Part shown: positions 29,706 to 42,363 of the stretch, in pieces | Position numbering within the stretch: position 1 is the first letter of the stretch | Layout of the letters: each line of letters begins with the position of its first letter | Source: Riptortus pedestris | Lineage: Eukaryota; Arthropoda; Insecta; Hemiptera; Alydidae | Length of the DNA stretch: 64,000 bases | NCBI GenBank assembly: GCA_019009955.1 | Contig: CM032233.1 | Location: forward strand, 130,541,001-130,605,000 | Direction: 5' to 3' | Made by a program: the position numbers and the translations under genes | The notes under the pieces: generated by a model | Seen by the model: the letters and a program-made list of their open reading frames with translations, nothing else | The model's database searches: none | Told to the model about the DNA's origin: nothing

Positions 29706-29731
29706 TGGGGGGGGGGGGGGGGGGGGGGGGG
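29706..29731. repeat. Poly-G run
   Basis: About 25 consecutive G; the second mariner copy has ~9 G at the equivalent place (31791-31799). The minus ORF with a Pro run is an artefact. Confidence 0.9.
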
Positions 29732-30692
29732 AAGAAAACTCATGATTGGTATTGGGTGGGATTGTACTTGGTTTTGTGTATAATGAGTATCTCAAATTGA
29801 GCGAATCCACTCCTGGAGCTCTCTACCAAACATAATCAGATTGAGAGGGGCACTCAAGGCAAATCGTATCCATCCACTACTCCAGACACAACAAAATTAT
29901 TCCCCTACAAGATAACACACATACACATGTTGTGGCACCTTTAAAAACATATTTGGAAACACGCAAGAGGGAAGTTTTAGACTGCCCACAGTATTTACCA
30001 GACCTAGGCCCTTCTGATTATCACCTGTTCTGGACAATGGCACATGGTCTATCTGAGTAGTGCTTCAAATCATATGAAGATACCAAAAATTAGATAGATT
30101 TGTGAAAGTGTCAAAAAATGAAGAGTTCTTATCAAGTTGTATCTGAATGCTGTCAGAAAGATGGGGAAAAGTAGTGGCAAGTAATGGAAAATACCTTGAA
30201 TAAAACGTAATATATCGTTCATTCACAATAAATTCCTAATTTATTATTAAAAAAAAAATAAATAAATACATGGTGGAAACTTATTTGTACATCTAATAAA
30301 TCAACTTATTTCCTAGAACTCTTCTTATATACAATATCCTCTAACTAGATTATTAGCGGCATTATTATATTAATTTTTTTTTTTAATCCCTGAAATGTTC
30401 AGCCTAAAAGATTGAGCATTTACTGAGAGGAATACACAGAAATGAAAGTGACTTGTGAAATTATATGAAGCAATCTATATGTCAATCCTATGACGAAACA
30501 ATCTTCCTTTGGAATTGTTTAAGTATAAACTCCATAAAAAAATATTTAGGAGACATCACGCCATCTGAAATTTAAACATTTTATTCCAAACTTTGCATTG
30601 TCAGAGTTACATTCTCAAAGAGTATTAAAATAGAAAGTTTTATTTGGTTACTAAAATAAGTAAGAGGCATTGAGTGAAATATAGATGATTAC

Positions 30693-30749
30693 CTGTTGAT
30701 GTGGATGAGTCATGCACAGGACCATATGCTCTCGAGGACAGGCATGCCT
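30693..30749 (-). CDS. 57-bp phase-1 microexon, Ser/Thr-rich
   Basis: Acceptor TTTGTCACCAG and donor GTAATC. With two leading bases it reads ACLSSRAYGPVHDSSTST and is 19 codons, symmetric phase 1. Its flanks are those of the microexons at 35241 and 37381, so the three are duplicates. Confidence 0.55.
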
Positions 30750-31128
30750 CTGGTGACAAACAAATATCTAACTTAATATCAGATCATATTCAGCTAATTA
30801 ATAATAAGATTCATAAGCATAAACAATGAAATTAACCTAATAAACTAATGGGGAAACAATTGCAAATTGAATTACAGGGGAAATAAGAAAATTATTTGAA
30901 CGAAGTGATTTGGCAAGAATTGGGTTGGGGGGGGGATTGATGTAATTACCCATTATGCAGTGTTATTAAGAGCTTGTCCTAGGATGTTAGGAGTCATTAT
31001 GTAGCTCTATGATGGGGGACTAGAAATGAAGTTAGTGTGTGAGCCTAGGAGAGGCGGGCAGTGTTTAGAGAGTTATTGTAATTCTGTCTGTTAGAATACA
31101 TCCCATCAAACAGCTAAGATAACTAATC

Positions 31129-31655
31129 TATTAGGGGTACAAATAACTTTCCACGTTTTGACAAAATATGGCCCGACCTCATAAGGTCAGTTGAAATTGC
31201 CAGATGTAAAACATAATATCCCAAGTTTCGTCATCTGGCAATACCTTAACCTTGAAGTATTAGTGACTAGCATAACGTAATTTTTGTAAGTGCTATAATG
31301 TTAAGTTTTGTGTAGAATAGCCTCATTTGCAGAAACTTCTGATTTACTTTTACAATCTGAAAAAATCTTCAGCTGTGGCACATCAATTGCTTCTAGAATC
31401 ACATGGTGAGGATGCTGTGGAGAAGTTGTCAGGAGTAGTTTCAAAAGTTTAAGGGCAGCGAGTTTGATGTACAAAAGGAACTTGCACATATATTACTAGT
31501 GACTCAACAAGCAATTTTATATTGTTTAAAAACTTTGGGAGTGATTCAAAAACAAGGTAATTGGGTTACTAAAGCCGATAGACATCCAACATAGATAAAA
31601 ATAAAAGTAAAATGCCCCTTGCTAGACATAAAGAAAAAAGGGCATGAAAATAATG

Positions 31656-31695
<40 letters not shown>

Positions 31696-32367
31696 GATGA
31701 AAAATGGATCAACTGTGATAACAGAAAGAAGAGTCATGGGTTGGGCCCAGGGAATCATCAACACCTACAACAGCTAAGCCAAATATTCATTGGGGGGGGG
31801 AAGAAAACTCATGATTTGTATTTTGTGGGATTGTACTTGGTTTTGTGTATAATGAGTATCTCAAATTGAGCGAATCCACTCCTGGAGCTCTCTACCAAAC
31901 ATAATCAGATTGAGAGGGGCACTCAAGGCAAATCGTATCCATCCACTACTCCAGACACAACAAAATTATTCTCCTACAAGATAACACACATCCACATGTT
32001 GTGGCACCTTTAAAAACATATTTGGAAACACGCAAGAGGGAAGTTTTAGACTGCCCACAGTATTTACCAGACCTAGGCCCTTCTGATTATCACCTGTTCT
32101 GGACAATGGCACATGGTCTATCTGAGTAGTGCTTCAAATCATATGAAGATACCAAAAATTAGATAGATTTGTGAAAGTGTCAAAAAATGAAGAGTTCTTA
32201 TCAAGTTGTATCTGAATACTGTCAGAAAGATGGGGAAAAGTAGTGGCGAGTAATGGAAAATACCTTGAATAAAACGTAATATATCGTCCATTCACAATAC
32301 ATTCCTGATTTATTATTAAAAAAATAAATAAATACATGGTGGAAACTTATTTGTACATCTAATAAAT
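31129..32367 (+). mobile_element. Mariner element with both terminal repeats, inactive
   Basis: Termini TTAGGGGTACAAATAACTTT and, reversed, TTAGATGTACAAATAAGTTT lie inside TA dinucleotides, giving a ~1.24-kb mariner. Transposase fragments in order: SAVAHQLLLESHGEDAVEKL, VTQQAILYCLKTLGVIQKQG, KCPLLDIKKKG, (AT)n, HVVAPLKTYLETRKREVLDC, GPSDYHLFWTMAHGL. Several frameshifts and stops. It shares the AT insertion with the 29.5-kb copy, so one derives from the other by segmental duplication. Confidence 0.88.
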
Positions 32368-33290
32368 CAACTTATTTCCTAGAACTCTTCTTATATATAA
32401 TATCTTCTAACTAGATTAATAGGCCTCTGTTGACAAACAAATACTCAACTTAATATCAGACTATATTCAACCAATTAACAATAAGATACATTAGTATAAC
32501 CACTGAAATTAACATAATAAACTAACTAATAGAAAAATAATTTCAAATTGAATAAACTACAGTATAGGAATATATCATAAAATAGAACAGTGGAATTAAC
32601 TTATGGAAAACATGTTAATACTTGTGGGAGATATATTGACAGAATGAATCATGAAAACAGGATAGTAACTATGACATATAGTTTTCACAAACTATTCACT
32701 CATCACTTTGTCATTTATTCAACTAAACATTCATTAACAATAAAGAAGATTTAGCTATAGAAATTCAACAGGAGATTCCTTATTCAAAATAACAGGACGG
32801 TTTTGGAAGAATAGAGAAGAGAAGTATTATTAATATTGATATAAAAGGAATAGGGTAAAAATATACCTAAGAATCAAAGCTCACTTCTAGAGTCAGAATT
32901 AATGCAAACATTAAGAAGAACTCCAAAACCAATGCAACTTAATTGAGTTAAATAATAAAGAGAGAGGCTGAAAAAAACTGTTAGTAGGGAAGGAGTGACT
33001 AGAGATCGGGAAAATTGAAAATTAAGGAGACATGAGAAGTGAAAGTGGCCTGTTACATTATGTCATTAGCTCTCAAACCTGCTGAGAGGAATAAAAACCT
33101 CTGGATAAGAATTGAGAAGACAATTCTCAAATGCCAACATAAAGTAAAGAAAACATCAGTTGGAGAAAAACAAAAAAAAAAAAAAAACAAAATCAGGTCT
33201 CTAATATATTCTAGTCAATTAGTTATTCTCTAGTCATGCTTATCCAAAATGTGTAAAAAGAGTTGCTAATATAAATGCTATTTAGAATTC
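32290..33290. repeat. Segmental duplication D3, copy 1
   Basis: Matches 38140-39110 in direct orientation, including the 3' mariner terminus, GGCCTCTGTTGACAAACAAA and CCTGTTACATTATGTC. Non-coding intron of the minus-strand gene. Confidence 0.8.
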
Positions 33291-34189
33291 CATGTTTTTG
33301 GTGGAAAGTAAACCTCCTATATGGAAATATGCTTGTATACGCCTATGCATATGTGTTGAGTTTACAGACATGTTTCTTTATGTATTGGTTTAAAAAATAC
33401 TTAAGTTGCAGTTATGAAACTGATGAATGTATTCAATATATCATACAACATTGCTTATAAAATAAAAAAAATATCAAAAGAATTAAGCTTACAAAAATCG
33501 ACCAAATAATAAGTCTAAGGGGGGAGACAAAAATATTATGTCTTTCTTACAAGCTCACTCTCTCCCCCACACACATGCACAAATAATAAATTACCGTGTT
33601 GACTCAAATATGTTAATTTCAACTATACCATACCCAATATTTTACTTTTTCATTCAACACATAGGTCATATTAATTAATATCTGAAATAGGACTTAGAAT
33701 GGGGGGAGGGGGGAGGAGAAGAGAGGATTCAAAAATCTCTGTTATGAGTTGTATCAAAAAATGTAATAGAACCAATCTTGTTAAACTATTGGTGCTCTAA
33801 AATTATACAATTGTTTTTCTATACATTTTCTCGTAACTCAAAAATATTAAGCTAGTTGTTGGTATTTTCTTGTTTTTAGCCTACAAAAACCCCCACTACT
33901 ACTGAACCAATTTTCACTTAGAAATGGGGAATATGTGGGGAGATGGTATTAATTAATAATGCTACATAACATTTGTTGAGTCTTAGCTTTGAAATGGTAA
34001 ATAAATAGTGGTTATAAGTTCAGCTACAAGTGAACAAACTGTTTATCTAGCTATCTCTTCAAGATAAAGAAAAAAAATTGCACTTTTAATTTGAAATATA
34101 GTATATGTGATGTCAATAGAACTTATATTGGAAGCACAGGTATGAAAATACGTGAAATGATATAAAAAAAAAATTGTAATAATAGTAGT
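33291..34189. other. Intron sequence without recognised features
   Basis: AT-rich, no supported exon or element. A G-rich stretch near 33700 and one of the C-rich patches near 33560 are unremarkable. Confidence 0.3.
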
Positions 34190-34900
34190 AAAACCTGTCA
34201 TAAATTGGCATTGAGAAACGGCATAGAACCCTGTAGTAATTGTCCCTCATAAAGAAGTGGGAGGAAAGGCAATCACCACTCGAGAGACTGACATAAATTG
34301 GTTTGGCGAAACCACATAGAACCAAAGGAAACGGGAACCTTAGGACGCCTTTGTGACCCTCTTATGACCTTGCCTGTTCCCATGAAACTCAAGTTAACCA
34401 TACAGGATCAAACAAGGTGTAAACTGTATATAATACAAACAATAAACTGTGAATGCTAGTGAGATTAAGCAGGAATTGAATTTTCACAGGTGTGTGCATT
34501 TAATTGCGGCTGAATGAAACATTTCTCGCTTATCCAGAAACTCAGAATAAAATACATTTTTTATTTTAAATAAATAGAGTGTTAACAAACAGTGTCAAAA
34601 AGCACACAACCAATACCAAACATGGCCAGTATTTGATAGAAATTAACCATAGAGGACATTGAGAGTCTAGCAGGAAAATATTGTTTTAATTTGTCTTTAT
34701 AGATGATTAAAAAGCAATCAAATGAGCCAATTCCACCCCCCTTACATTGAAGTCATTATTAGTAATGTTTCTACTTTTATCAAGTCCTAATTTAATTGAT
34801 TAACTTATTTTAAAAAAAGAGTTTGAAGATTACTTACTCTGAGAAAAGTGGTGTTATAGGAGAATTAAGAAAATTTGTTGAGCAAAGTGATTTGACAAAT
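34190..34900 (-). repeat. Intronic segmental duplication D2, copy 2
   Basis: Counterpart of 27830-29100, shorter through internal deletions. Confidence 0.7.
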
Positions 34901-35240
34901 ATTGGCATTATTTTATTAATTTTTTTTAAGCCCTGAAATGCATATGTTCAGCCTAAAAGATTGAGTATATACTGAGAGGATACACAGAAATTACAGTGAT
35001 TTCTGAAATTATATGAAGCCATTTATATGCCAATCCTATGATGGAACAGTCATCCTTGGGAATTGTTAAGTATTAACTCACTAAAAAAATATTTAGGAGA
35101 CTTCCCGTTATCATCTGAACTTCAAACAATTTGTAACAACCTTTCCTTTGCCTGAGTTACATTCTCAAAGAGTATTAAAATAAAAGTTTCTTTTTGGTTC
35201 AAGACAAGTAAGAGGCATTGAGTGAAATATAGAGGATTAC

Positions 35241-35312
35241 CTGATGATGGCGATGCAACTGGCACATGACCAGAGGCTCTTGTAGATGGGGATGCCTCGT
35301 CTGGGGTGCAAC
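35241..35312 (-). CDS. 72-bp phase-1 microexon, Ser/Pro-rich
   Basis: Acceptor TTGTCAATAG, donor GTAATC. Reads CTPDEASPSTRASGHVPVAS plus PSS with two leading bases; 24 codons, symmetric phase 1. Codon phase joins exon 1 (39304-39328, phase 1) and the 30.7-kb microexon without a stop. Confidence 0.6.
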
Positions 35313-35514
35313 CTATTGACAAAAAAATATCGAACTTAATATCAGCCTATATTCAGCTAATTACTAATAAGATGCATTAGCATAACCAATAAATTTAACC
35401 TAATAAACTAACTAATAGAGAAACAATTGCAAATAGAATTATAGGAGAACGAACAATTAACATTTTTACCACTGAAAGGCATTATGGTCAGCCTGAAAGG
35501 TTGAGTATTTACTG

Positions 35515-36805
35515 ACAAAGGGAGTGCACGACCTTCCCCCAAACAATTTGAACGATAATTTTTTAGTGTGTAGTACCTAATGAAAAACACATTCTGTTAA
35601 AGCAAGAGAACGCACTTCTCACACATTCGTCTATAACAAAATGTTAAAGATTTGCTTAAGTCTTGATGTGTTGCAAAGGAACCTATTCCAAAGGGTTCCT
35701 GCTGGCTCAGTGAGTAGTGTCATTTTTGTTGTAACCATTTCTCCCAGAGCAACTATTTTTTTTTTCTGGAATTTGGTATACTTTTTATTTCTAGGGCGTT
35801 TTTTTAATATTAATAAATAAATATAAAGTTTTTTTTTAAATTATTGGCAATAAATTGTTAACGTATTTATTATATTTAGGAAAATTTGAATGCTTTCTGT
35901 CAAAAATATAATAGGTATGAGGAAATACTTAATATTATACAAGAAATTTATTACTATTATCTATAATCACACGGATATTTTGATAATATTTTTAAACGGT
36001 TTTATTTTATATAGCATTACCCGTTTATTTGCAATTCTTATATTTTACAATTAATAAAGATATTTAAAATTGTCTTGCTCTAGACATAAAAATATTCTTA
36101 AACAGTTTTATTCATTAGAGCTATATTTTCATTATGTTTGGCCTTGGATCACTAACGCATATTTTTATCAACAAGTTGCACATTTTTTTTTAGGGATGAC
36201 AATGGTGTTGGAGAATAGAATGAATTTTACTACCATCCTCCCTGCATGATATTTTGCGATTTTGTTCAATCAAATTGCTTGTATTTGATCCCTGTGATTA
36301 TAGATCGTAATATACTTATGTACTCAATTAATAGTAATAAATTTCTTGTATAATATTAAGTATTTCCTTATACCTATTATATTTTTGACAGAAAGCATTA
36401 GAATTTTCTTAAATATAAGGAATACGTTAAAACTTCAATGCAAATAATTCAAAAAAACTTTCTATTAATTTATTAATATTAAATAAACTCCCTAGAAACA
36501 AAAAGTAAAACAAATTCCAGAAGAAAAAAATAGTCACTCCCGGTAAGATTCCATCTCAAGATCTCGTGGTTACAAAAAAAAATGATGCTACTCACTGAGC
36601 CAGTGGAAACCCTTTGCAATAGGTTCCTTAGCAATGCGTCCAGACTTAAGCAAATCTTTAACATTTTGTGATAGACAAATGCGTGAGAAGTGCGTTCTCT
36701 TGCTTTGACAGAATTTGCTTTTCATTAGGTGTGTAGTACCTAATGAAAAGCAAAAATTTTTGGTTCAAATCGGTGATGGGAAAGATGTGCACTCCCCTTG
36801 TGAGA
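35515..36805. mobile_element. Long-TIR foldback-like DNA element
   Basis: Arms of ~400 bases: 35515-35935 and 36350-36805 are inverted copies (GAGAACGCACTTCTCAC, TTTGCTTAAGTCTTGATG / its degenerate complement, outer GGGAGTGCAC). The 400-base middle has no ORF. It interrupts a copy of the intronic unit at ACTGA|GAGG. A 17-bp perfect hairpin, TTTGCTTTTCATTAGGT and its complement with loop GTGTAGT, is at 36717-36757. Confidence 0.75.
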
Positions 36806-37380
36806 GGTATACACAGAACTGAAAGTGATTAGTGAAATTATATGAATCCATCTATGAGTCAATATAATGATGGAACAATCTTCCTTTAGAATTGATTCAG
36901 TATCAACTCCATCAAAAAATATTTAGGAGCCTTCCCGTCATCATCTGAATTTTAAACAACCTGTATTAGAAAAAAACAATGACAAAAATTAACATAAAAA
37001 ACTAACTAATAGAGAAATGATTGCAAATTTAATTATAGGAGAAAGAAATATTAACTTGTTTACCACTGAAAGGCACTATGGTCAACCGAATAAATTGAGT
37101 ATTTACTGAGAGGAATACACAGAACTAAAAGTGATTTGTGAAATTATATGAAGCTATCTACAATATATGTACATCCTATGACGGAACTGCCTTCCCTTGG
37201 AATTGTTAAGATCAACACCATAAAAAATATTTAGGAGATTCCCCGTCATCATCTAAATTTTAACCAATTTGTACCAATATTTCCTTTGTCTGAGATACAT
37301 TCTCAAAGAGTGTTAAAATAAAAATATCTTATTTGTTACTACAATAATTAAGAGGCATTGAGTGAAATATAGAGGATTAC

Positions 37381-37451
37381 CTGATGATCTGGATACGATA
37401 GGTGCACTACTAGAGGCTCCCAAGGATGTGGGTGCCTCAAGTAGTCGTCAT
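37381..37451 (-). pseudogene. 71-bp decayed microexon
   Basis: Same flanks as the 35.2- and 30.7-kb microexons (TGTCAACAG acceptor, GTAATC donor). Reads EAPTSLGASSSAPIVSRSS in one frame, but is 71 rather than 72 bases, so it would shift frame if spliced in. Confidence 0.5.
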
Positions 37452-38089
37452 CTGTTGACAAACAAATATCCAACTTAATATCAGACTATATTCAGCTAAT
37501 TAATAATAATACCCTTTAGCATAACCAATGAAATTAACCAAATAGAGAAACAATTGCAAATCGTTTCTCCGGAACGGGCCAGCCTCTGTTGACAAACAAA
37601 TATCCAACTTAATATCAGCCTATATTCAGCTAATTAACAATACGATCCATTAGCATAACCACTGAAATTAACTTAAGAAACTAACTGATAGAGGAACAAT
37701 TGCAAACTGCATAAGCTATAGGAATATATCATAAAATAGAACAGTGGAATAATAAAGAATAAAATTCAAAAACAAAATTTAACTCTATCACTTCCCCTTT
37801 TTAAACTTAAAAAGCATCTCCTTTACTAACAAAAAGAAAACAGAACACATGCAAGGAAAAGATAATAATAGGGGGCCTGAGTAAAGCTACAACATAATCA
37901 ACAACATTTATATTCAAATGCACTTCACCTAAATTTTAAAATAGAAATTGTATCAATTATCTTGATAGAATCTAACCAAATCTTATAGTTCTAAGTATAA
38001 GAATGAGTATGTCTTAAGGCAAAGTATGACTTGAGTTCAACAACCCTTACTTAATTTAGTATAAGTTGTTAATAGTCATGGGAGATATA

Positions 38090-38222
38090 CTGACTGATAA
38101 GTGATGGCAAATACCTTGAATAAAACCTAATGTACGCTTCATTCACAATAAATTCCTAATTTTTTATCAAAAAAATAAATAAAATAAAATGGTGGAAACT
38201 TGTTTGTACACCTAATAAATCA
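38090..38222 (+). mobile_element. Mariner 3' end, copy 3
   Basis: GTGATGGCAAATACCTTGAA through ATGGTGGAAACTTGTTTGTA and CACCTAATAA: the last ~130 bases of the same mariner including its terminal repeat. Part of segmental duplication D3. Confidence 0.75.
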
Positions 38223-39110
38223 ACTTATTTCCTAGAACTCTTCTTATATAAAATATCTTCTGACTAGATTAATAGGCCTCTGTTGACAAACAAATACTCA
38301 ACTTAATATCAGACTATATTCAACCAATTAACAAAAAGATCCATTAGCATAACCACTGAAATTAACATAATAAACTAACTAATAGAGAAACAATTGCAAA
38401 TTGAATAAGCTACAATATAGGAATATATCATAAAATAGAACAGTGGAATTAACTTATCCAAAAATTATTAATACTTGTGGGAGATATATTGATAGGATGA
38501 ATCATGAAAACAGGATAGTAACTTTTGTATATAGTTTCCGTAATCTATTCACTCATCACTGTCATTTATTAACAAGAAATAAGATCTAGCTATTGAAATT
38601 CAATAGGAGATTACTTATTCACAATAACTTGATGAATTTGAAAGAATAATGAAGGGAAGTAATAATAATATTGATATAAAAGGAATAGGGGGCATTTAAA
38701 AATTAACCTAAGAACCAAAATCTCACTTTCACGATCAGATGATAGCTTTATTAATATTAACATTAAGAAGGACACCAAAACCAATGCAATTAAATTGAGT
38801 TAAATAGTAAAGAGAGAGATTGAAGGAATCTGTTAGTAGGGAAGGAATGACTCGAGATTTGGAAAATTTAAGACTAAGTAGACATGAGGAGTGAATGTGG
38901 CCTGTTACATTATGTCTGTAATCATCAAGCCTGCTGTGAGGAATAAAAGCTTCTAGAGAAGAATTGAGAAGACATTAAGCAATTCTCAAACAGCCAACAT
39001 AAAGTAAAGGCAACATCAGTTCCAGAAAATAAACAATAATCAACAGGTCTCTAATATATTCCAATCTATTAATTGTTCTCTATTTATGCTTATTCAAAAT
39101 GTTTAAATTG
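38140..39110. repeat. Segmental duplication D3, copy 2
   Basis: Direct copy of 32290-33290 with small indels; it lies closest to exon 1 and is probably the parent arrangement of the intron. Confidence 0.75.
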
Positions 39111-39303
39111 AGCTACTAGTACAAATATTATTGTTTAGTCCTGGATGCTTCAGTTGAATTGAAGGGAATATGGAAATTGCTGCTTGTAGATAGCTGATAT
39201 CGCTTTTGACACCTATATAAAGTATAGGAACAAATTGGAAGTTAAATTGAAATAGGGATTGTAGATGTCCATTCTTAAGTCTAGCTAGAGAAGAAATACT
39301 CAC

Positions 39304-39328
39304 GTGAATTATGCGACTGGTCACTCAT
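39304..39328 (-). CDS. First coding exon of the minus-strand host gene
   Basis: ATG at 39328 reads MSDQSHNS plus one base, then donor GTGAGT. Phase 1 matches all downstream candidate exons. The GC-richer, repeat-free sequence 39330-39480 upstream would hold the leader and promoter. A single short exon is weak alone; the phase agreement with four other exons is the support. Confidence 0.5.
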
Positions 39329-39534
39329 AATGTGGATAATATCTTGCTAACGAACAGAGAAGACCCAAACAGTAAAAGAGGACGCTACTCAGGGAGCATG
39401 AGTTTTACGAGGGACCCAGAGATTGCAGCGAGGTAGCTACACCGTCACCAATATCCTCTTCTAACGCTCCTACTACTCAACCAACCTATAATATAAGCTA
39501 GGTTCATTTAGCCAATAGCCAATCAATAGATTTT

Positions 39535-39995
39535 TCCACCGTTAATTGTTATAATTTTTCTATCACTAATTGTAATAATTAGTCCAACGTTAATTGTTAT
39601 AATTTGTCCACCGCTAATTGTAATAATTTTGACACCGTTAATTGTTATAATTTTTTCACAGTTAATAGTTATGATTTTTTCACCGTTAATTGTTATAATT
39701 TTTCTACCGTTAATAGTTATGATTTTTCCACCGTTAATAGTTATGATTTTTCCACCGTTAATTGTTGTATTTTTTCCAATGTTAATTGTTATAGTTTTTC
39801 TATCACTAATTGTAATAATTTGTCCACCGTTAATTGTTATAATTTTTCCACCGCAAATAGTTATGATTTTTCCACCGTCAATAGTTATGATTGATTTTTC
39901 CACCGTTAATTGTTATAATTGTTCTACCGTTAATTGATATAATGTTTCCACCGTTAATTGTTATAATTTTTCCACCTTTAATAGTTACGGTTTTT
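39535..39995. repeat. ~23-bp minisatellite
   Basis: Nearly twenty units of CACCGTTAATTGTTATAATT(TTTC). Several long ORFs on both strands (39523-40109) are translations of this array and not genes. Confidence 0.9.
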
Positions 39996-40394
39996 CCACC
40001 TTTAGTTCGGATTCTTGTAGTAAATCAAATTCTAAAACGAATTTATATCTGTAACTTTTTCGACATCTTTATTTCAAAAACGGCATTTTTTATTGAGAAA
40101 TGTTGCTAAATAAAAAATGTAGCCAACAAAATTATCTTTGAAATATGTCTACAGGAAAAGGAAAGGATTCTGAAATTTAGAAAAAAAAAGTATTTTAAAC
40201 AAAATGACTAACTTTATGTAGCAGAAAAAATTCCTTATGCTGTTCTAATCGTTCCTTAGCTGTTATGGTGTCTATAGTAATACATTTTGTATGATATGTT
40301 TTGAAACATTGTTCGCATACAAGTATTGACCCATGGCTTGAAGTCTTTTGAGAGCTTATTAGTTGGCTTAAATATTTGACTAATGAGATGTTAA

Positions 40395-40712
40395 CTAATG
40401 TCCTAAGTATAGCAAGTAAATAAATCTAGGACATGTACGTCTAGGATATACTTTATTGTTCTTGTTCTTATCTAAGGCATAGACATGTAAACCAACTTGG
40501 TTTTGTTTTTCAAAATTTTGAATATTAGATTGCACTTTCATGTGAACCCAAACATCTAATACGATCAGTAGATCTCTCAAATGAAGGGAGAATATGAAGA
40601 GAGCCACGACTTGCCTTGCTCTGCCCGAGTCTGCTATCATACTTATGTTGTAATGCACCATTATATCCTCATAACTTTTCCTCCAATCATACGGTAAACA
40701 GGATTTCTGCAA
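40395..40712 (-). pseudogene. Possible fragment of a transposon/viral polymerase-associated protein
   Basis: MQKSCLPYDWRKSYEDIM is likely not native; QNFEKQNQVGLHVYALDKNK with NNKVYPRRTC resembles the N-terminal region of arthropod mobile-element proteins carrying a type-B DNA polymerase. The match is short and the assignment tentative. Confidence 0.3.
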
Positions 40713-40839
40713 CTATGCGATCGGCTACAGATTGCTGGCATCAAACTCAGCAAAATTGCTGTTTTATCTTTTCCAGAGTTTTTGTAATACTCAGATGGCC
40801 GCCACTAGGACAGTTATGGAACTGTTCATTACGTCACGT

Positions 40840-41640
40840 ACTTGAAAGATGTTATGACAATTAGGTCCATAGTGGTATTGCCATCTGTTCTTTCCCAAGA
40901 TGGATATAAGCAGCAACCTACCTATTTTAGTCTATTCCACTGGTTTTGGAAGAGGGGGATCTCCCGATATTTCATTACGGGTCGGTCTTCTGTTGCCCTC
41001 CTTAGTCGATATATCCTTCGCGCAGAATAGCGTTATCTTTCAGCGCCTTCGACCAGTCTTCACCTGAGCTAATATGTGTGAGTCGCACATTAATGACGCA
41101 TTCCTTTTGCCAGGTTTTCTACAATTCTTGCATTCTACGTTGCATGGCAGTCATGAAAGGGCATCAGCGTTATTGTATTTCCCCCCTTTTTTATGCTCAA
41201 TATTAGTCATAGCTCTTCAAACTTTCAATCTGATGTGCGAGTAGCCCTTCGGCGTCCTTAAACTCCAGCAACCAAAGAAATGCGAAGTGGTCTGTTCTTA
41301 AGGTGAAGTTTTGATCATATAAGTATTTGTGATAATGCTGGACGCACTCCAACACTGCTCCTGTCGAGTTTCGCAATAGTCTCTTTCTGACTTTGACAGT
41401 GCCCTGCTTTTGTAGCCAATGACTTTTTTCCTATCAACTGGTCAACTCATGCAAGCTGGAAGCTACTTGAGCAAAGTTTGGCACGAACCTACCGAAGTAT
41501 GTTCAAAGCCCCAAGAAGCTATGCAGCTCAAGAAAATTTTGTGGGCAAAGCCAGTCCTTTACTGCTAGTATTTTGTACTCATCAGTTCAGTGTTATTATG
41601 AATAATAACCCCTTTTAATTCGTATTATTAAATTTGAAAA
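40840..41640 (-). pseudogene. Gypsy RNase H / integrase-start fragment
   Basis: Read minus in shifting frames: a HHKYLYDQNF-like start, RTDHFAFLWLL, KDAEGLLAHQI, then KKGGNTITLMPFHDCHA and, nearer 40950, EGNRRPTRNEISGDP. This is the RNase H end and linker into integrase of a Gypsy/mdg1-type element; the same linker type appears at 45.2 kb. Many stops. Confidence 0.5.
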
Positions 41641-41909
41641 ACTTTTAATTAGTATTAGTGTGAGTAATGCTCCGCTTACAATAAACACGTACTAAAAAGA
41701 CGTGACCATCTAAATATCCCACATGACTTACGCAACGAACTTACGAAAAGGTAGCCCTCACATTCCCACAATAATCAAAAATTTAAAAGACATTAACTTA
41801 TACTCTCAAATTTAAAAGTATATATATGAATGTGTGTGAGTCATTGTACGAGTATATTTGCATGCGTTTGTGTAAATGTGTGCGTGAGTGCATTTTCATG
41901 CGTTTGTAT

Positions 41910-41911
41910 AA

Positions 41912-41945
<34 letters not shown>
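41910..41945. repeat. (TG)n microsatellite
   Basis: About 30 bases of TG within a longer TGTG-rich stretch (41825-41990). Confidence 0.85.
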
Positions 41946-41946
<1 letters not shown>

Positions 41947-41999
41947 TGTTTTATGTGTGACAAAGAAAGTGTGAGCACATGATTGTGAATGTCCAAGAT

Positions 42000-42363
42000 A
42001 TTAGAAAATTTAATCTATGCATTTGATTTATGTACATACTAATTTTATTTATTTGTTTATAGTTTTAATTTTAACCATTGGACATATGTAATTGATTCGT
42101 AATTTATTAGTCATTGCAGTTTTTAACTATCTGGTTTCTTTAAAAGATATCTTTTGTTTTGAATTTAATGTTTTATTTTCGTTTATTTTTATTTCTTGAT
42201 TCGTGTTTTTTTTTTTTGTTTCTTTTGTTATTTGCGTTCTTAGTTTGTTCTGTTCCAATAGTAGTGTATTTTTTTTTGATACTGTTCCCCATATTTTTAC
42301 TTACATCCGTTTTTTTTTGTGACCAATATCGCCTCGCATCGAACGCTCCACAATAAATAAATA
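42000..42363 (+). repeat. Interspersed repeat with (AATA)n tail, copy 2
   Basis: Homologous to 15780-16250; ends ATCGCCTCGCATCGAACGCT and CCACAATAAATAAATAA. Confidence 0.55.

Larger units (their letters stand above)
29505..30306 (+). mobile_element. Mariner element, 5'-truncated copy
   Basis: Degenerate transposase of the mos1/mellifera type: KCPLLDIKKKG before an (AT)n run, then after frame changes HVVAPLKTYLETRKREVLDC, PQYLPDLGPSDYHLFWTMAH, SYEDTKN. The catalytic D of LQDN and the third D of GPSDYHLF are visible. The 3' inverted terminal repeat GTGGAAACTTATTTGTACAT ends at ~30303. Multiple stops. Confidence 0.85.

Noticed and set aside
29443..29743. ORFs with IYIYIY and poly-Pro
   Set aside because: Read-through of (AT)n and a G run inside a mariner relic.
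39523..40109. Four overlapping ORFs of 70-126 aa with regular ITINGGKI-type repeats
   Set aside because: They are translations of a 23-bp minisatellite on both strands; no start context or domain.
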